NCBI GenBank assembly: GCA_947626225.1
Contig: CANQRH010000001.1
Location: 1-64,000 of the forward strand
Reading direction: 5' to 3'
Source: Candidatus Gastranaerophilales bacterium
GTDB taxonomy: Bacteria > Cyanobacteriota > Vampirovibrionia > Gastranaerophilales > Gastranaerophilaceae
Length of the DNA: 64,000 nt
Part shown: one piece after another, positions 6,629 to 15,228 of the stretch
How positions within the stretch are numbered: position 1 is the first letter of the stretch
Layout: every line of letters begins with the position of its first letter
Position numbers and translations under genes: made by a program
Notes under the pieces: generated by a model
The model's input: the letters and a program-made list of their open reading frames with translations, nothing else
Told to the model about the DNA's origin: nothing
Database searches by the model: none

Positions 6629-8572
6629 ATGAGAATAGAATTTATCCCAAATTATATTCCTAAAATAAATTATATGAGTCATCCCGTATCTGCAATCCAA
6701 ACCCGCCCTCAAATCAACGGCTTGTCGGGATTATTCTATTACCCGTTAAATTTTGGCTCAAACAACGACTATGAACAGGCGTTACTAAATACAAAAGATG
6801 TTCATTGTCCCTGCTGCGGGGTCAAAATGATTTCTAAAGATGAAAAGGTTGAATTGCTTAAAGATGCCGAAAATATAGAAACTACGGATGAATTTTTGAA
6901 TTATCTTGATAAAAACAGGGAATATTTTAACCCGAGATTTCATACTGTTATTGATATTATGAAATCATACGCGAACTTGCATCAAAATGTTTCTCCAAAA
7001 GATTTAATTTTTTTGATATGGGCTCAGTCAGCAAGAAGATTTACTGAAGCTATAAAAAAATGTACTGAGCAAATGGATGTTCTTACGGAAACTGATATGT
7101 TTTCACAATTTGATAAACAAAAACTCCGAGAATGTAAAAATAACTTATTATCACTTTCGGAATACAAAAATAAAAACATACAGTATAGAAAATTCTGTGA
7201 CATAATGAAAGATACATTTAACGCAATGGAGAACCCCAAAAAATGGGACATATATAATGAATTAAAAACTCCCGTATCAAAAGCAATAATATCTAAAAAT
7301 ATAGTTTATACAGATCCAAACCTCTTTAAAGATAAATCTTTAACTTATAACTTTATATATAATGTTTTAAGCAAATCGGAAAAAAATATATTAAGTGCTA
7401 ATGATGAATATGAATCCGATAAAATACTTGTATGTACTCATTGCAGTTCAGACAAAAAAAATATATATAAATTATTATTCCCCGAATCCGATTGGAGAAA
7501 ACAAAATATATACAATTATTTGAATGATATATCGAAAAATTTCACAGATAATAAACAATATAAATATCAGTCATATAACTGCAAAATGTTAAAGGCTCTG
7601 AACAAAATCAGTAAAGGTGCTCTCTCTGATATTTATACCATAAATCAGACGGGAAACAGCAGAATATCAAATTCTGATAAAATCGATTTTGAACCGGTAA
7701 AACTTGATGATATTCCATGCGCTATATGCGGTAAAAAAAATAATTCACTTAATCAAAAACGGAAGTTAAACAGAAATATCAACGATGCTTCTGATTTGTA
7801 TGAATTAAACTTTATAATTAATAAAAATCGCAATTTAATTCGGGGTAAATACTTTTCCGTTATTTCGGATTTTCAGGAAATATTAAAAAGTAATCCGAAT
7901 ATTAGCGAAGATGAGATGCTTGAAGCTCTGCGCAACAGATTAACCGTTAGATTTAACAAACAGTTAGATATATTGACTAACGATTCCAACGACAGAATTT
8001 TATTCCCGTATTTGTCACATCATGAAAAGGAAAAAATAAGAGATTTAAGAAAATATCTTACAAATAATTTTAAAAACCAAGGTAATATATTTCCGTATGA
8101 AGAATTCAGCAGACTTATAAATGATTCGTTCAAAGACTTTAGTAATATGATGTATTATATTACCGCTTTCAAAGATAAAATGAAACGTTTAAATTCCGTA
8201 CAATATTTGTTGTATCCTTCGCAAAATGATATTTCTAAGAATAAATCTCCTTTAAGAGCTGTATTGTGTGGTGTTTTTGATATGTCGGTTTCCGCAACAA
8301 GTCATTTGGAACCTGTTTCAAAGAGCGGAGATAACTCAATCGATAACTATATAGTATTATGCAAAGACTGCCATACGGATAAACGTAATAAGGATTTCAA
8401 AAACTGGTACCGCAGAAAACCGTATTTTAAAAAGAATATTCAAAATCAGATTGATTTTATAAATCAAAAAATTAAAAAAGGACAACTCAGCGAAGATTAT
8501 TTAGAGTATCTTTCAAAACTTTCAAAAAAAGTTTACGATTTGTCAGACGGAGATATTGAACTGTACTATTAA
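6629..8572 (+). CDS. Large HNH-like protein with an internal duplication
   Basis: 647 residues. The second half has the elements of an HNH nuclease: C364xxC367, then after a long helical insert H559 (SHLEP), N573 and C578-x-x-C581-H582. The first half repeats this plan in weaker form: C60xxC63, a similar helical insert, and C269xxC272 in a segment resembling the 578 region (VCTHCSSDKKN against LCKDCHTDKRN), but without the catalytic histidines. It looks like a tandem duplication with one decayed copy. The first 45 residues are low in charge and end in NFGSN, with no signal peptide. The start has AAGGGAG 3 bases before ATG. It stands upstream of pgeF, with no restriction or phage genes nearby. 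Nuclease activity is inferred. Confidence 0.7.
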   Translation: MRIEFIPNYIPKINYMSHPVSAIQTRPQINGLSGLFYYPLNFGSNNDYEQALLNTKDVHCPCCGVKMISKDEKVELLKDAENIETTDEFLNYLDKNREYFNPRFHTVIDIMKSYANLHQNVSPKDLIFLIWAQSARRFTEAIKKCTEQMDVLTETDMFSQFDKQKLRECKNNLLSLSEYKNKNIQYRKFCDIMKDTFNAMENPKKWDIYNELKTPVSKAIISKNIVYTDPNLFKDKSLTYNFIYNVLSKSEKNILSANDEYESDKILVCTHCSSDKKNIYKLLFPESDWRKQNIYNYLNDISKNFTDNKQYKYQSYNCKMLKALNKISKGALSDIYTINQTGNSRISNSDKIDFEPVKLDDIPCAICGKKNNSLNQKRKLNRNINDASDLYELNFIINKNRNLIRGKYFSVISDFQEILKSNPNISEDEMLEALRNRLTVRFNKQLDILTNDSNDRILFPYLSHHEKEKIRDLRKYLTNNFKNQGNIFPYEEFSRLINDSFKDFSNMMYYITAFKDKMKRLNSVQYLLYPSQNDISKNKSPLRAVLCGVFDMSVSATSHLEPVSKSGDNSIDNYIVLCKDCHTDKRNKDFKNWYRRKPYFKKNIQNQIDFINQKIKKGQLSEDYLEYLSKLSKKVYDLSDGDIELYY

Positions 8573-8585
8573 ATTTTGATATTAT
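8556..8585 (+). promoter_or_regulatory. Promoter of pgeF, leaderless geometry
   Basis: TTGAAC (8556-8561), 18-base spacer, TATTAT (8580-8585), then 6 bases to ATG 8592. No ribosome-binding sequence is present in the gap. The promoter overlaps the end of the preceding gene. Confidence 0.5.
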
Positions 8586-8591
8586 ATAAGT

Positions 8592-9323
8592 ATGTTTTAT
8601 TTTGAGGAAATCAGCGGTAAAAAAGTAATGAAAAGCACCCTGCTTGAAGGGTTAAATCATATTTTTACGACAAGAGAAAGTTTTATAAAGACAAAAGAGA
8701 CCGAATTTTTAAGTATTGCAGAAAAGAATAAATCCGATATCCAAAAATTTCTGGGTGCGGAAAAAATGATATATCCCGAACAGACACATTCGGCTAATAT
8801 CCGAATTGTTCGGCCGAATGAAGATTTTTATCCCGATACTGACGGATTAATCCTTAGCGAAAAAGGGATTGCGGTATTTTTAAATTTTGCCGATTGCACT
8901 CCGCTGATTTTTTACGATGAAGAACATGGTATTTCGGCCGTTTCTCATGCCGGCTGGCGCGGTACTGCAAGTATGATAGGGGTAAAAACCGTTAAAATGA
9001 TGCGGGAGTTTTTTAACTCAAAACCCGAAAATATAAAATGCGCCATAGGGGCAGCTATTTCAAAATGCTGTTATAATGTAGGCGAAGATGTTTGCAGAAA
9101 GCTAATCTCCACCGTTAAAAATCCCGAAGGGCTTTATGAACTGCGCAACGGAGAATTGTATGTCGATTTAAAAGGGATAAATAAGCGACAGTTGGAAGAT
9201 ATCGGAGTTAATATGATTGATGTCTGCCCTTATTGTACCGTTTGCGATAATGACAATTTTTTTTCTTACCGAAAAGAAAACGGTACGACAAACAGACATA
9301 GTGCAATTATTATGATTGACTAA
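8592..9323 (+). CDS. pgeF: Peptidoglycan editing factor PgeF (YfiH / laccase-domain family)
   Basis: 243 residues of the copper/zinc-binding YfiH family. The signatures are THSANIRIV, FADCTPLIFYD, SHAGWRGT and CPYCTVCDNDNFFSYRKE, which supply the His/Cys metal site. In E. coli the protein removes wrongly placed L-Ser-containing muropeptide precursors. Relatives also have purine nucleoside phosphorylase activity. It begins 19 bases after the HNH-like gene but seems to have its own promoter and no ribosome-binding site, which suggests a leaderless message. Confidence 0.9.
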   Translation: MFYFEEISGKKVMKSTLLEGLNHIFTTRESFIKTKETEFLSIAEKNKSDIQKFLGAEKMIYPEQTHSANIRIVRPNEDFYPDTDGLILSEKGIAVFLNFADCTPLIFYDEEHGISAVSHAGWRGTASMIGVKTVKMMREFFNSKPENIKCAIGAAISKCCYNVGEDVCRKLISTVKNPEGLYELRNGELYVDLKGINKRQLEDIGVNMIDVCPYCTVCDNDNFFSYRKENGTTNRHSAIIMID

Positions 9324-9361
9324 TCCGATTTCACGTGTTAAAATTGCGTCGGAGAAATACT

Positions 9362-9967
9362 ATGTTTTGCCCGAATTGCGGAAAAAAAGTTTTTAAAAAT
9401 GATAATTTTTGCAGATATTGCGGTTCAAGTTTGAATGATGGCGAACAGACCCAATACATCTTTGAAGATGAAAGTCCGGAAAATATATCCGATTTGGACA
9501 CTGAAGAAGAATTCGTTTTATACGAAGTCAAAAAACACTCGGCATCACTGTTTTGGGCAATAATTCTTATACCGTTTTTTATTTTTTATTTTTGGACAAT
9601 ATTTTTAAACACATACAGTTTTTTCAGCTGGATTATTATGTTCGCTCTTTTGGGATTTATCATATATCCCGCAATGCGGTTTAAATCGGACAAAATTATT
9701 ATCACCAATAAGTTTGCTCATGTAAAAATCGGAGTGGTAAATTCCGAAGAAACCGATATTCCGCTTAATCGTTTTAACCGTTTTGAAATATCTCAAGGTT
9801 CGTTCGGCAAAATGTTCGGATTTGGTGCGCTTGCTCTTTTATCGGATTCAGGCAGGATTGAATACGGATATATTGAAGCTCCGGAAGATTTTCAATATAT
9901 AATTGACAATCCCGAAAGGTTTGTCAGAGAAGCAATGTCTGAAGATACCTCGGTCAGCCGATATTAG
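9362..9967 (+). CDS. Zinc-ribbon membrane protein with bacterial PH domain
   Basis: 201 residues. An N-terminal zinc ribbon (CPNCGKKV then CRYCGSSL) is followed by an acidic linker, two membrane segments (about residues 60-102) and a bPH_2/YdbS-like domain (from KSDKIIITNKFAHVK, with GFGALALLSDSGRIEYGYI). Family function is not settled. I chose ATG 9362 because GGAG lies 7 bases before it; a GTG at 9335 would place the ribosome site inside the gene. The last 14 bases overlap the convergent DAHP synthase gene. Confidence 0.8.
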   Translation: MFCPNCGKKVFKNDNFCRYCGSSLNDGEQTQYIFEDESPENISDLDTEEEFVLYEVKKHSASLFWAIILIPFFIFYFWTIFLNTYSFFSWIIMFALLGFIIYPAMRFKSDKIIITNKFAHVKIGVVNSEETDIPLNRFNRFEISQGSFGKMFGFGALALLSDSGRIEYGYIEAPEDFQYIIDNPERFVREAMSEDTSVSRY

Positions 9968-11000
9968 CGGAAAGACAATTCTTTTCGTAATGAATTTTTT
10001 CGGTCAGTTGATTTAGCCTTGACATTACATCCTTAAACATAGCGATAGGCAAGCTTTGTTTTCCGTCTGAAAGGGCATTTTCGGGATCATGATGAACTTC
10101 TATCATTACACCGTCCGCACCTACAACCAACCCGGCTTTTGCCATCGGTTCTATTAAGTATCTCTCTCCCGTGCCGTGGCTTGGATCTACTATGATGGGA
10201 AGATGTGAGTATTTTTTAATGACGGGAATTGAAGCTATATCCATTACATTTCTTGTAAAAGCACTGTCAAAACTTCTTATTCCGCGCTCGCAAAGAATTA
10301 CGTTCGGATTTCCGTTATACAAAATATGTTCGGCTGCAAGCAGAAATTCCCTTATGGTACTGGAAAGCCCGCGTTTTAATATTACCGGTTTTTTACATTT
10401 GCCGACTGCATGCAGAAGTTTAAAGTTTTGAACATTTCTTGCACCTATCTGCAATACGTCAATATATTCGCACATCAAATCAATATCCGATGCATCCATA
10501 ATTTCGGATACGGTAAGTAATCCCGTTTCATTTCCCGCTTTTTGGAGAAATTTCAAAGCTTTTTCACCGTAACCCTGAAAGTCATACGGAGAAGTACGCG
10601 GTTTAAAAGCTCCGCCTCTTAAAAATTGGCACCCTGATTCTTTTGCGGCTTGGGCAACTTTAATTAATCCGTCGTAATCTTCTACGGAACAAGGTCCCGC
10701 CATAAATACCGGTTTGTTATTTCCGCCGATTTTCACTCCGTTAGAAAATTCAACAATTGTATCATCGGGTTTTCTGTCGCGGGATGCAAGTCTAAAGGGC
10801 TCTCTGATGATTTTTACTTCTTTTACACCGTCAAATCCGGAAATTCTTCCCGGCGTTACGGTCGTTTTATCGCCAATAGCGTCTATTACGGTATGTATTT
10901 CACCGCGGTTAAATCTTATTTCAAAACCGTTAGCTTTTAAAAAGTCGATTACCTTTTGAACCTGTATATCGGAAGCTTTCGGCTCCATTATAATAATCAT
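9954..11000 (-). CDS. aroF: 3-deoxy-7-phosphoheptulonate synthase (DAHP synthase, type I-beta)
   Basis: 348 residues. It joins phosphoenolpyruvate and erythrose 4-phosphate, the first step of the shikimate pathway. An N-terminal ferredoxin-like regulatory domain (about residues 1-90) marks the beta form and is commonly the feedback-sensing part. The barrel has GPCSVED, RGGAFKPRTSPYDFQG, the KRG motif of KRGLSST, and DPSHGTGER. AAGGAG precedes ATG 11000. Other pathway genes (aroB, aroK, tyrA) lie 34-41 kb away in this window, so the pathway is scattered. The aroF symbol is by family only. Confidence 0.95.
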   Translation of the reverse strand: MIIIMEPKASDIQVQKVIDFLKANGFEIRFNRGEIHTVIDAIGDKTTVTPGRISGFDGVKEVKIIREPFRLASRDRKPDDTIVEFSNGVKIGGNNKPVFMAGPCSVEDYDGLIKVAQAAKESGCQFLRGGAFKPRTSPYDFQGYGEKALKFLQKAGNETGLLTVSEIMDASDIDLMCEYIDVLQIGARNVQNFKLLHAVGKCKKPVILKRGLSSTIREFLLAAEHILYNGNPNVILCERGIRSFDSAFTRNVMDIASIPVIKKYSHLPIIVDPSHGTGERYLIEPMAKAGLVVGADGVMIEVHHDPENALSDGKQSLPIAMFKDVMSRLNQLTEKIHYEKNCLSANIG

Positions 11001-11035
11001 TGAATTTATCTCCTTAAACTGAGTGTATCATAAAT

Positions 11036-11635
11036 CTATATCTTATTCAATAATTTCCGTTTCATACTCACTGCCGGGTAATAATCGGGAAGAATGTATA
11101 AACAGTTGTCCAAAGCGGTTTGTACATTTGCATAGTCTTTATCCTGATAATAAATGTATGCAAGGAGATAATGAAGCTCCGGATCGTTGTAAAAGTAATC
11201 TTTTGCACGATTCAGAAAAAACATTGCATTATCTTTCAACCTGTTGTTATATAAGACTCTGCCGATAAATTTATGAACTTCGGGATTTATCGTAAACATA
11301 AAATCTGCATATCTGATGATATTCTCAACGTAATTCCCTTTAAAATAATTTATTAGAATATTCAAGTCTATTTCCAGAAAATTTCTCAATTCAAAGTAGG
11401 ACGGATATTCCTTTACATCGCCTCTGATTAAAGAAATCATAAACATTCCCCAATGTGCCCTGATATCATTATCTTTGACGAATTCAAAAAGTTTGTAAGC
11501 TTCCTCAAGGTTATCATCAAGAAGCTCACAATATGCCAGTTCAAGTGTATAACCGTGTTTGCGAAAAAATTGCCGACAGGACAAATCATTGCGTGCCAAC
11601 AATTTTTCTATAGCTTTTTTGTATTCCGAAATCAT
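11036..11635 (-). CDS. TPR-like hypothetical protein
   Basis: 199 residues built of paired amphipathic helices with TPR-like spacing, clearest near the C-terminus (AKDYFYNDPELHYLLAYIYYQDKDYANVQTALDNCL). There is no signal peptide, so it is probably cytoplasmic. It starts 4 bases after the stop of the exported TPR protein gene upstream and shares its transcript. Function unknown; a scaffold or adaptor role is the usual guess for such folds. Confidence 0.65.
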   Translation of the reverse strand: MISEYKKAIEKLLARNDLSCRQFFRKHGYTLELAYCELLDDNLEEAYKLFEFVKDNDIRAHWGMFMISLIRGDVKEYPSYFELRNFLEIDLNILINYFKGNYVENIIRYADFMFTINPEVHKFIGRVLYNNRLKDNAMFFLNRAKDYFYNDPELHYLLAYIYYQDKDYANVQTALDNCLYILPDYYPAVSMKRKLLNKI

Positions 11636-11639
11636 AAAT

Positions 11640-12575
11640 TTAATATCTGTTATTATCGTTATTAAAAGTAAAATCAGGTATCATTGAATTCATTATAACA
11701 GCCTGCATAAATCTCGGATCAATATTTTCGCCCTTTTCTGCCTGACTGTAAAGCATAGGTATAACATTATTCATCATATTGTTGTTGTTATTGCTATTAT
11801 TGCCGAGAAGCATACTCATTTCAGCCATTGAGGGATCTTGATAACCTGTATCATGCTGTACGGTGAGATTTAAGCCAGCTTCTTTTAATGTTTTTACGGC
11901 TTTTACAATATCTTCGTCAGAAACCTGAGCAATCTTAATATTTTCTTCGTTCAGCGATTTGCTGTTCTGTTGTTTTTCATCAAACTTTCTTAACTGTTCG
12001 ATATCATTGTAATCAAGATTTTCTTTTTTGTTAATTGTTTTTTGAAATTTTGAGAGTTCTTTTTGTTTGAGTTCTTCCGTCAATTCCGGTGATAAACCGT
12101 TGCCGTATGGTGCATTGATAAACTTATCCAATTTTTGTTCTTCAATTTGTTCCGGTGTAAGATCAATTTTACCTTCCGTAACTTCTTCAACTTTATCGGT
12201 TACGCATGCAGGGCCGCCCGTAAGACAATCTCTGCCTTTTGTTGCATATTCGACAATATAATTGTTCGGATTTAAGGCAATTACTTTTTCATAAGCTTCA
12301 ACGGCTTCATCCTTTTTATCCAAATGAGTGTATGCCATAGCTATATAGTAGTATGCAAGTGCATTGGAAGGATCTTTCTTTGTTAAAGAAAACAGTTCCT
12401 GCAAACAACCTGTATAGTTGCCCTTTTTGTATTTTGCCACCGCACTTTTTAAATTTGCATGCGGGTAATACATGGTCTCGGTATCAAGTCCGGAGCTTGA
12501 AGTGTTTTCCGCACCGATTACCGTTGAACCCAGACATAAAACTAATGCTAATGTGAAAATTATTTTTTTATTCAT
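11640..12575 (-). CDS. Exported TPR-repeat protein
   Basis: 311 residues. A signal peptide (MNKKIIFTLALVLCLGSTVIGA) is followed by two clear TPR units (YYPHANLKSAVAKYKKGNY..., ALAYYYIAMAYTHLDKKDEAVEAYEKVIALNPNN), then a long charged region and an Asn/Met-rich tail. It is probably periplasmic or outer-membrane associated. GAAGGG lies before ATG. It is the first gene of a two-gene unit with a second TPR-like protein. No specific function can be assigned. Confidence 0.75.
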   Translation of the reverse strand: MNKKIIFTLALVLCLGSTVIGAENTSSSGLDTETMYYPHANLKSAVAKYKKGNYTGCLQELFSLTKKDPSNALAYYYIAMAYTHLDKKDEAVEAYEKVIALNPNNYIVEYATKGRDCLTGGPACVTDKVEEVTEGKIDLTPEQIEEQKLDKFINAPYGNGLSPELTEELKQKELSKFQKTINKKENLDYNDIEQLRKFDEKQQNSKSLNEENIKIAQVSDEDIVKAVKTLKEAGLNLTVQHDTGYQDPSMAEMSMLLGNNSNNNNNMMNNVIPMLYSQAEKGENIDPRFMQAVIMNSMIPDFTFNNDNNRY

Positions 12576-12649
12576 ACTTTGCCCTTCTTTATTTTAATAA
12601 TTTTTTCGGATTAATCAACTATTTAATTATACAACATTTTTTTAAATAT

Positions 12650-13207
12650 TCATAGTGCAGATATATGATTTAGTGCAAATTTACACCCGCAGTAATTTTG
12701 TCTGTACAGGTTAAGTTTTTTTGAAATATTGTTAGTCTTTAAAAATCCGTCATTTTTTCTGAAATTTAGCGGAAGATAATTCAATCCGTATTTTAAAGCA
12801 GTATTTTGACCGACAGCGGAAATCTTTTCAAAATTTTTGTGAGGGCTTATTACCATTGATGTTGTAAAATTTTCAATATTGTTTTGTTTTGCAAACAGAG
12901 CGGTTTTTTCTAACCGCAGTGCAAAACATTTATCACATCTAAGTCCTTTTTCCGGTTCATTTTCAAAACCTTTTACGGCTCGGTAGAATTCTTCAGGTTC
13001 ATATTCGCCGATGACAAGTTGGCATTTGAAGTGAGAGCATAATGCTTTTTGGGCGTTTAGTCTTTTTTGGTATTCTTCTTCGGGATATATGTTAGGGTTG
13101 TAAAAATAGACGGTAACGTCATATCCGGCTTCTTTAAGATAAGATATGGGATATCCCGAACATATTGCACAACAGGCATGCAGGACTATTGAGCTTCTTT
13201 CGCCCAT
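12650..13207 (-). CDS. queH: Epoxyqueuosine reductase QueH
   Basis: 185 residues of the DUF208 family. It reduces epoxyqueuosine to queuosine at tRNA position 34, the last step of queuosine synthesis. The metal-binding cysteines are seen in HACCAIC near the N-terminus and in the C-terminal YCGCKFAL, with the family motifs FYNPNIYP, LRCDKCFALRL and SPHKN. It begins 22 bases inside the end of the VKOR-DsbA gene, so they are co-transcribed. QueH replaces QueG in many anaerobes. Confidence 0.93.
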   Translation of the reverse strand: MGERSSIVLHACCAICSGYPISYLKEAGYDVTVYFYNPNIYPEEEYQKRLNAQKALCSHFKCQLVIGEYEPEEFYRAVKGFENEPEKGLRCDKCFALRLEKTALFAKQNNIENFTTSMVISPHKNFEKISAVGQNTALKYGLNYLPLNFRKNDGFLKTNNISKKLNLYRQNYCGCKFALNHISAL

Positions 13208-14352
13208 TTTACAAAGTCCTTATAAGGTTTTATTCCTATATAAATTTTATCGTTAATTATAGTTGCCGGTGTTCCGATTATTTTGTTGTTATAAGCATAA
13301 TCAATGTCATCTTTTATGGCTTTAACCGTTTCGGGACTGTTGGCATCATCTTGAAGTTTTTTGATGTCAAAACCTTCTTTTTCGGCAAGTTTTAAAATTT
13401 CTTCTTCCGTTTTTGGTTTATTTTCAAATAAAAGGTTATTCATTTCCCAGAATTTTCCTTGTTTTTCCGATGCCACGGCATATTGTGCATCAATGCAGGA
13501 GCCTTCGTGGAAAGGTGATTGAAGATATCCGTTGCAGGTAGTATCAAGCGGTAAGTTGTGGTGAACAATTTTCACACCCTTAACGTCTTTTACAAGTTTA
13601 TGCATCATGTTATTGTGTACGGGACAAATCGGGCATTGATAATCCGAAAAAGTATATATAACGATTTTTGCGTTTTTATCGCCTAATAAATTTCCTTTAA
13701 CCGCATATTTGTTTTTGCCTTTAAACTCTTTATATTCCTTCTGTTTTTTAACCTGCGGTGCAAATACATAACTTGCGGATGTATATGCCAAAAATGCCGT
13801 TATCGGAATTATTACCGCTATAAAAGCAATTAGGTATTTTTTTATGCTTACGGCATCCGCAAAGTCGATAAAACTCTGCTTTACGGAATGTATAAATCCG
13901 CCGTTTTTAAAATCTGCCGCCACACAGCCGATTAAAAGGTTTAATATATATGTGAAAGCGCAAAGTACGCAAAGTTTCTTTATGTCAAACAAACTTATGC
14001 AAAGCAGTGACATTGATATGATAAATGAAATCAAACCCAGAGATGCAATATAATCCATGGGATTTTTAAATACTTCCATAAACTTGAAAAGTTTTATATT
14101 TTTTAGTTTGTCAGCAAAAAGCATTAAAAGGACAAATGCATAGAAAAACATTCCCCAGTATGCAAGGGGGATACCAAAAAACTGTGATTCCGCAGTTTTG
14201 GCAATTCCGTCGCAATCTATAAAATCATTTACCGAACAAAAACTTGACAGTGCATAAGGGTTAAAATTTGCATTGTAATAAATCATGGCAAGTTTTACCG
14301 TTGTAATTAAACCTAATAGTGATAAGGCTGTTATAAAAATCTTTTTCTTCAT
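13186..14352 (-). CDS. VKOR-DsbA fusion (disulfide bond formation)
   Basis: 388 residues. The N-terminal half is a vitamin K epoxide reductase homologue with several membrane helices, loop cysteines C39 and C47, and the quinone-proximal CVLC (C128, C131). The C-terminal half (from about 220) is a DsbA-like thioredoxin domain with CPIC (C240, C243) and GTPATIIN with the cis-proline. It should oxidise exported protein thiols and pass electrons to quinone. VKOR-thioredoxin fusions are well known in Cyanobacteria. I chose ATG 14352 because AGGAG lies 9 bases before it; an upstream ATG at 14370 would include that site. It overlaps queH downstream. Confidence 0.9.
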   Translation of the reverse strand: MKKKIFITALSLLGLITTVKLAMIYYNANFNPYALSSFCSVNDFIDCDGIAKTAESQFFGIPLAYWGMFFYAFVLLMLFADKLKNIKLFKFMEVFKNPMDYIASLGLISFIISMSLLCISLFDIKKLCVLCAFTYILNLLIGCVAADFKNGGFIHSVKQSFIDFADAVSIKKYLIAFIAVIIPITAFLAYTSASYVFAPQVKKQKEYKEFKGKNKYAVKGNLLGDKNAKIVIYTFSDYQCPICPVHNNMMHKLVKDVKGVKIVHHNLPLDTTCNGYLQSPFHEGSCIDAQYAVASEKQGKFWEMNNLLFENKPKTEEEILKLAEKEGFDIKKLQDDANSPETVKAIKDDIDYAYNNKIIGTPATIINDKIYIGIKPYKDFVKWAKEAQ

Positions 14353-14444
14353 CTCTATCTTCTCCTGCATTAATAATACAATTTATAACTTATTAAATCA
14401 ATAGAAAAAAGCAGAAGATTAAATACTTCTTTCAGGTAATATTG

Positions 14445-14472
14445 TTGAATAAATAATTATTTATTGTATAAT
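14445..14472 (+). promoter_or_regulatory. Promoter for the gene at 14491
   Basis: TTGAAT (14445-14450), 16-base spacer, TATAAT (14467-14472). The start point near 14479 gives a leader of only about 12 bases, just enough to contain the AAGGAG ribosome site. Confidence 0.6.
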
Positions 14473-14490
14473 CTTTTAAGGAGAGTCGAT

Positions 14491-15228
14491 TTGAACAATT
14501 TTGAATTATTTCTCAGCAGGATTTTTGATATTCCCTTATGGGCAAGACAAGTTTTGTATTTGAAACTTGCCGAAAATATGCGCGAAAATCTCTGCGAAAA
14601 TTATTTGAGAAAAAATCCGCAAAATGTTTTTGCAAACTATGTTCCGACTCTTACTTACGAAGGTTATGCCGAATTAAAAGATAAAAAAATGGGTTTTGAC
14701 GGGAATATTTACCGCTTTCTTCAAAACTGCGAAAAAGGTATCAGCATTTTGGAAATCTGTGTAAACTCATATTTTTCCATGGAAGAAACCGCAAAATATT
14801 TTGAATTTTGTACGGAACAAAATCTTCTCAATAAACCCGAAACAAAAGAACTCCGTGCGATGTCGGAATATATCGCGGGTAAATGCAGAGCCGGGGAATA
14901 TTTATATTATATCGGTGAATTAACGCAAGAACAGTTTGAAAAAGCACTTGAACTTTCTAAAAAAGATTCTTCAAAAAAATTCGGCGAAATCCTGCTGTCT
15001 ATGAATTTTGTCAGTGAAGATAAGCTTAAATCACTTTTTGTTCTTAAAGAAGAAGCGCAGAAACGTTTTATTCTGGATTATAATTCTCTGCCAAAGACGG
15101 ATATACAATTTGCGGATAATGATAAAAAATATCAAAACGATATTGAAAAATTAAATTCGGAAAATACAAAACTGAAACAAAAATTGCAAAAACTTCTTGA
15201 GTTGGTGAAAAATGAACAAAATACCTGA
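14491..15228 (+). CDS. Hypothetical protein with an MshEN-like segment and C-terminal coiled coil
   Basis: 245 residues. The N-terminal part resembles DUF4388-type regulatory proteins (FDGNIYRFLQNCEKGISILEICVN). Residues about 145-190 (GELTQEQFEKALELS...GEILLSMNFVSEDKLKSLF) look like the N-terminal domain of type II secretion/type IV pilus ATPases. The last 40 residues form a coiled coil. I chose TTG 14491 because AAGGAG lies 6 bases before it; the longer frame from TTG 14464 begins upstream of that site and inside the -10 box. It overlaps the asparaginase gene by 17 bases. A pilus or secretion link is only suggestive. Confidence 0.65.
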   Translation: MNNFELFLSRIFDIPLWARQVLYLKLAENMRENLCENYLRKNPQNVFANYVPTLTYEGYAELKDKKMGFDGNIYRFLQNCEKGISILEICVNSYFSMEETAKYFEFCTEQNLLNKPETKELRAMSEYIAGKCRAGEYLYYIGELTQEQFEKALELSKKDSSKKFGEILLSMNFVSEDKLKSLFVLKEEAQKRFILDYNSLPKTDIQFADNDKKYQNDIEKLNSENTKLKQKLQKLLELVKNEQNT

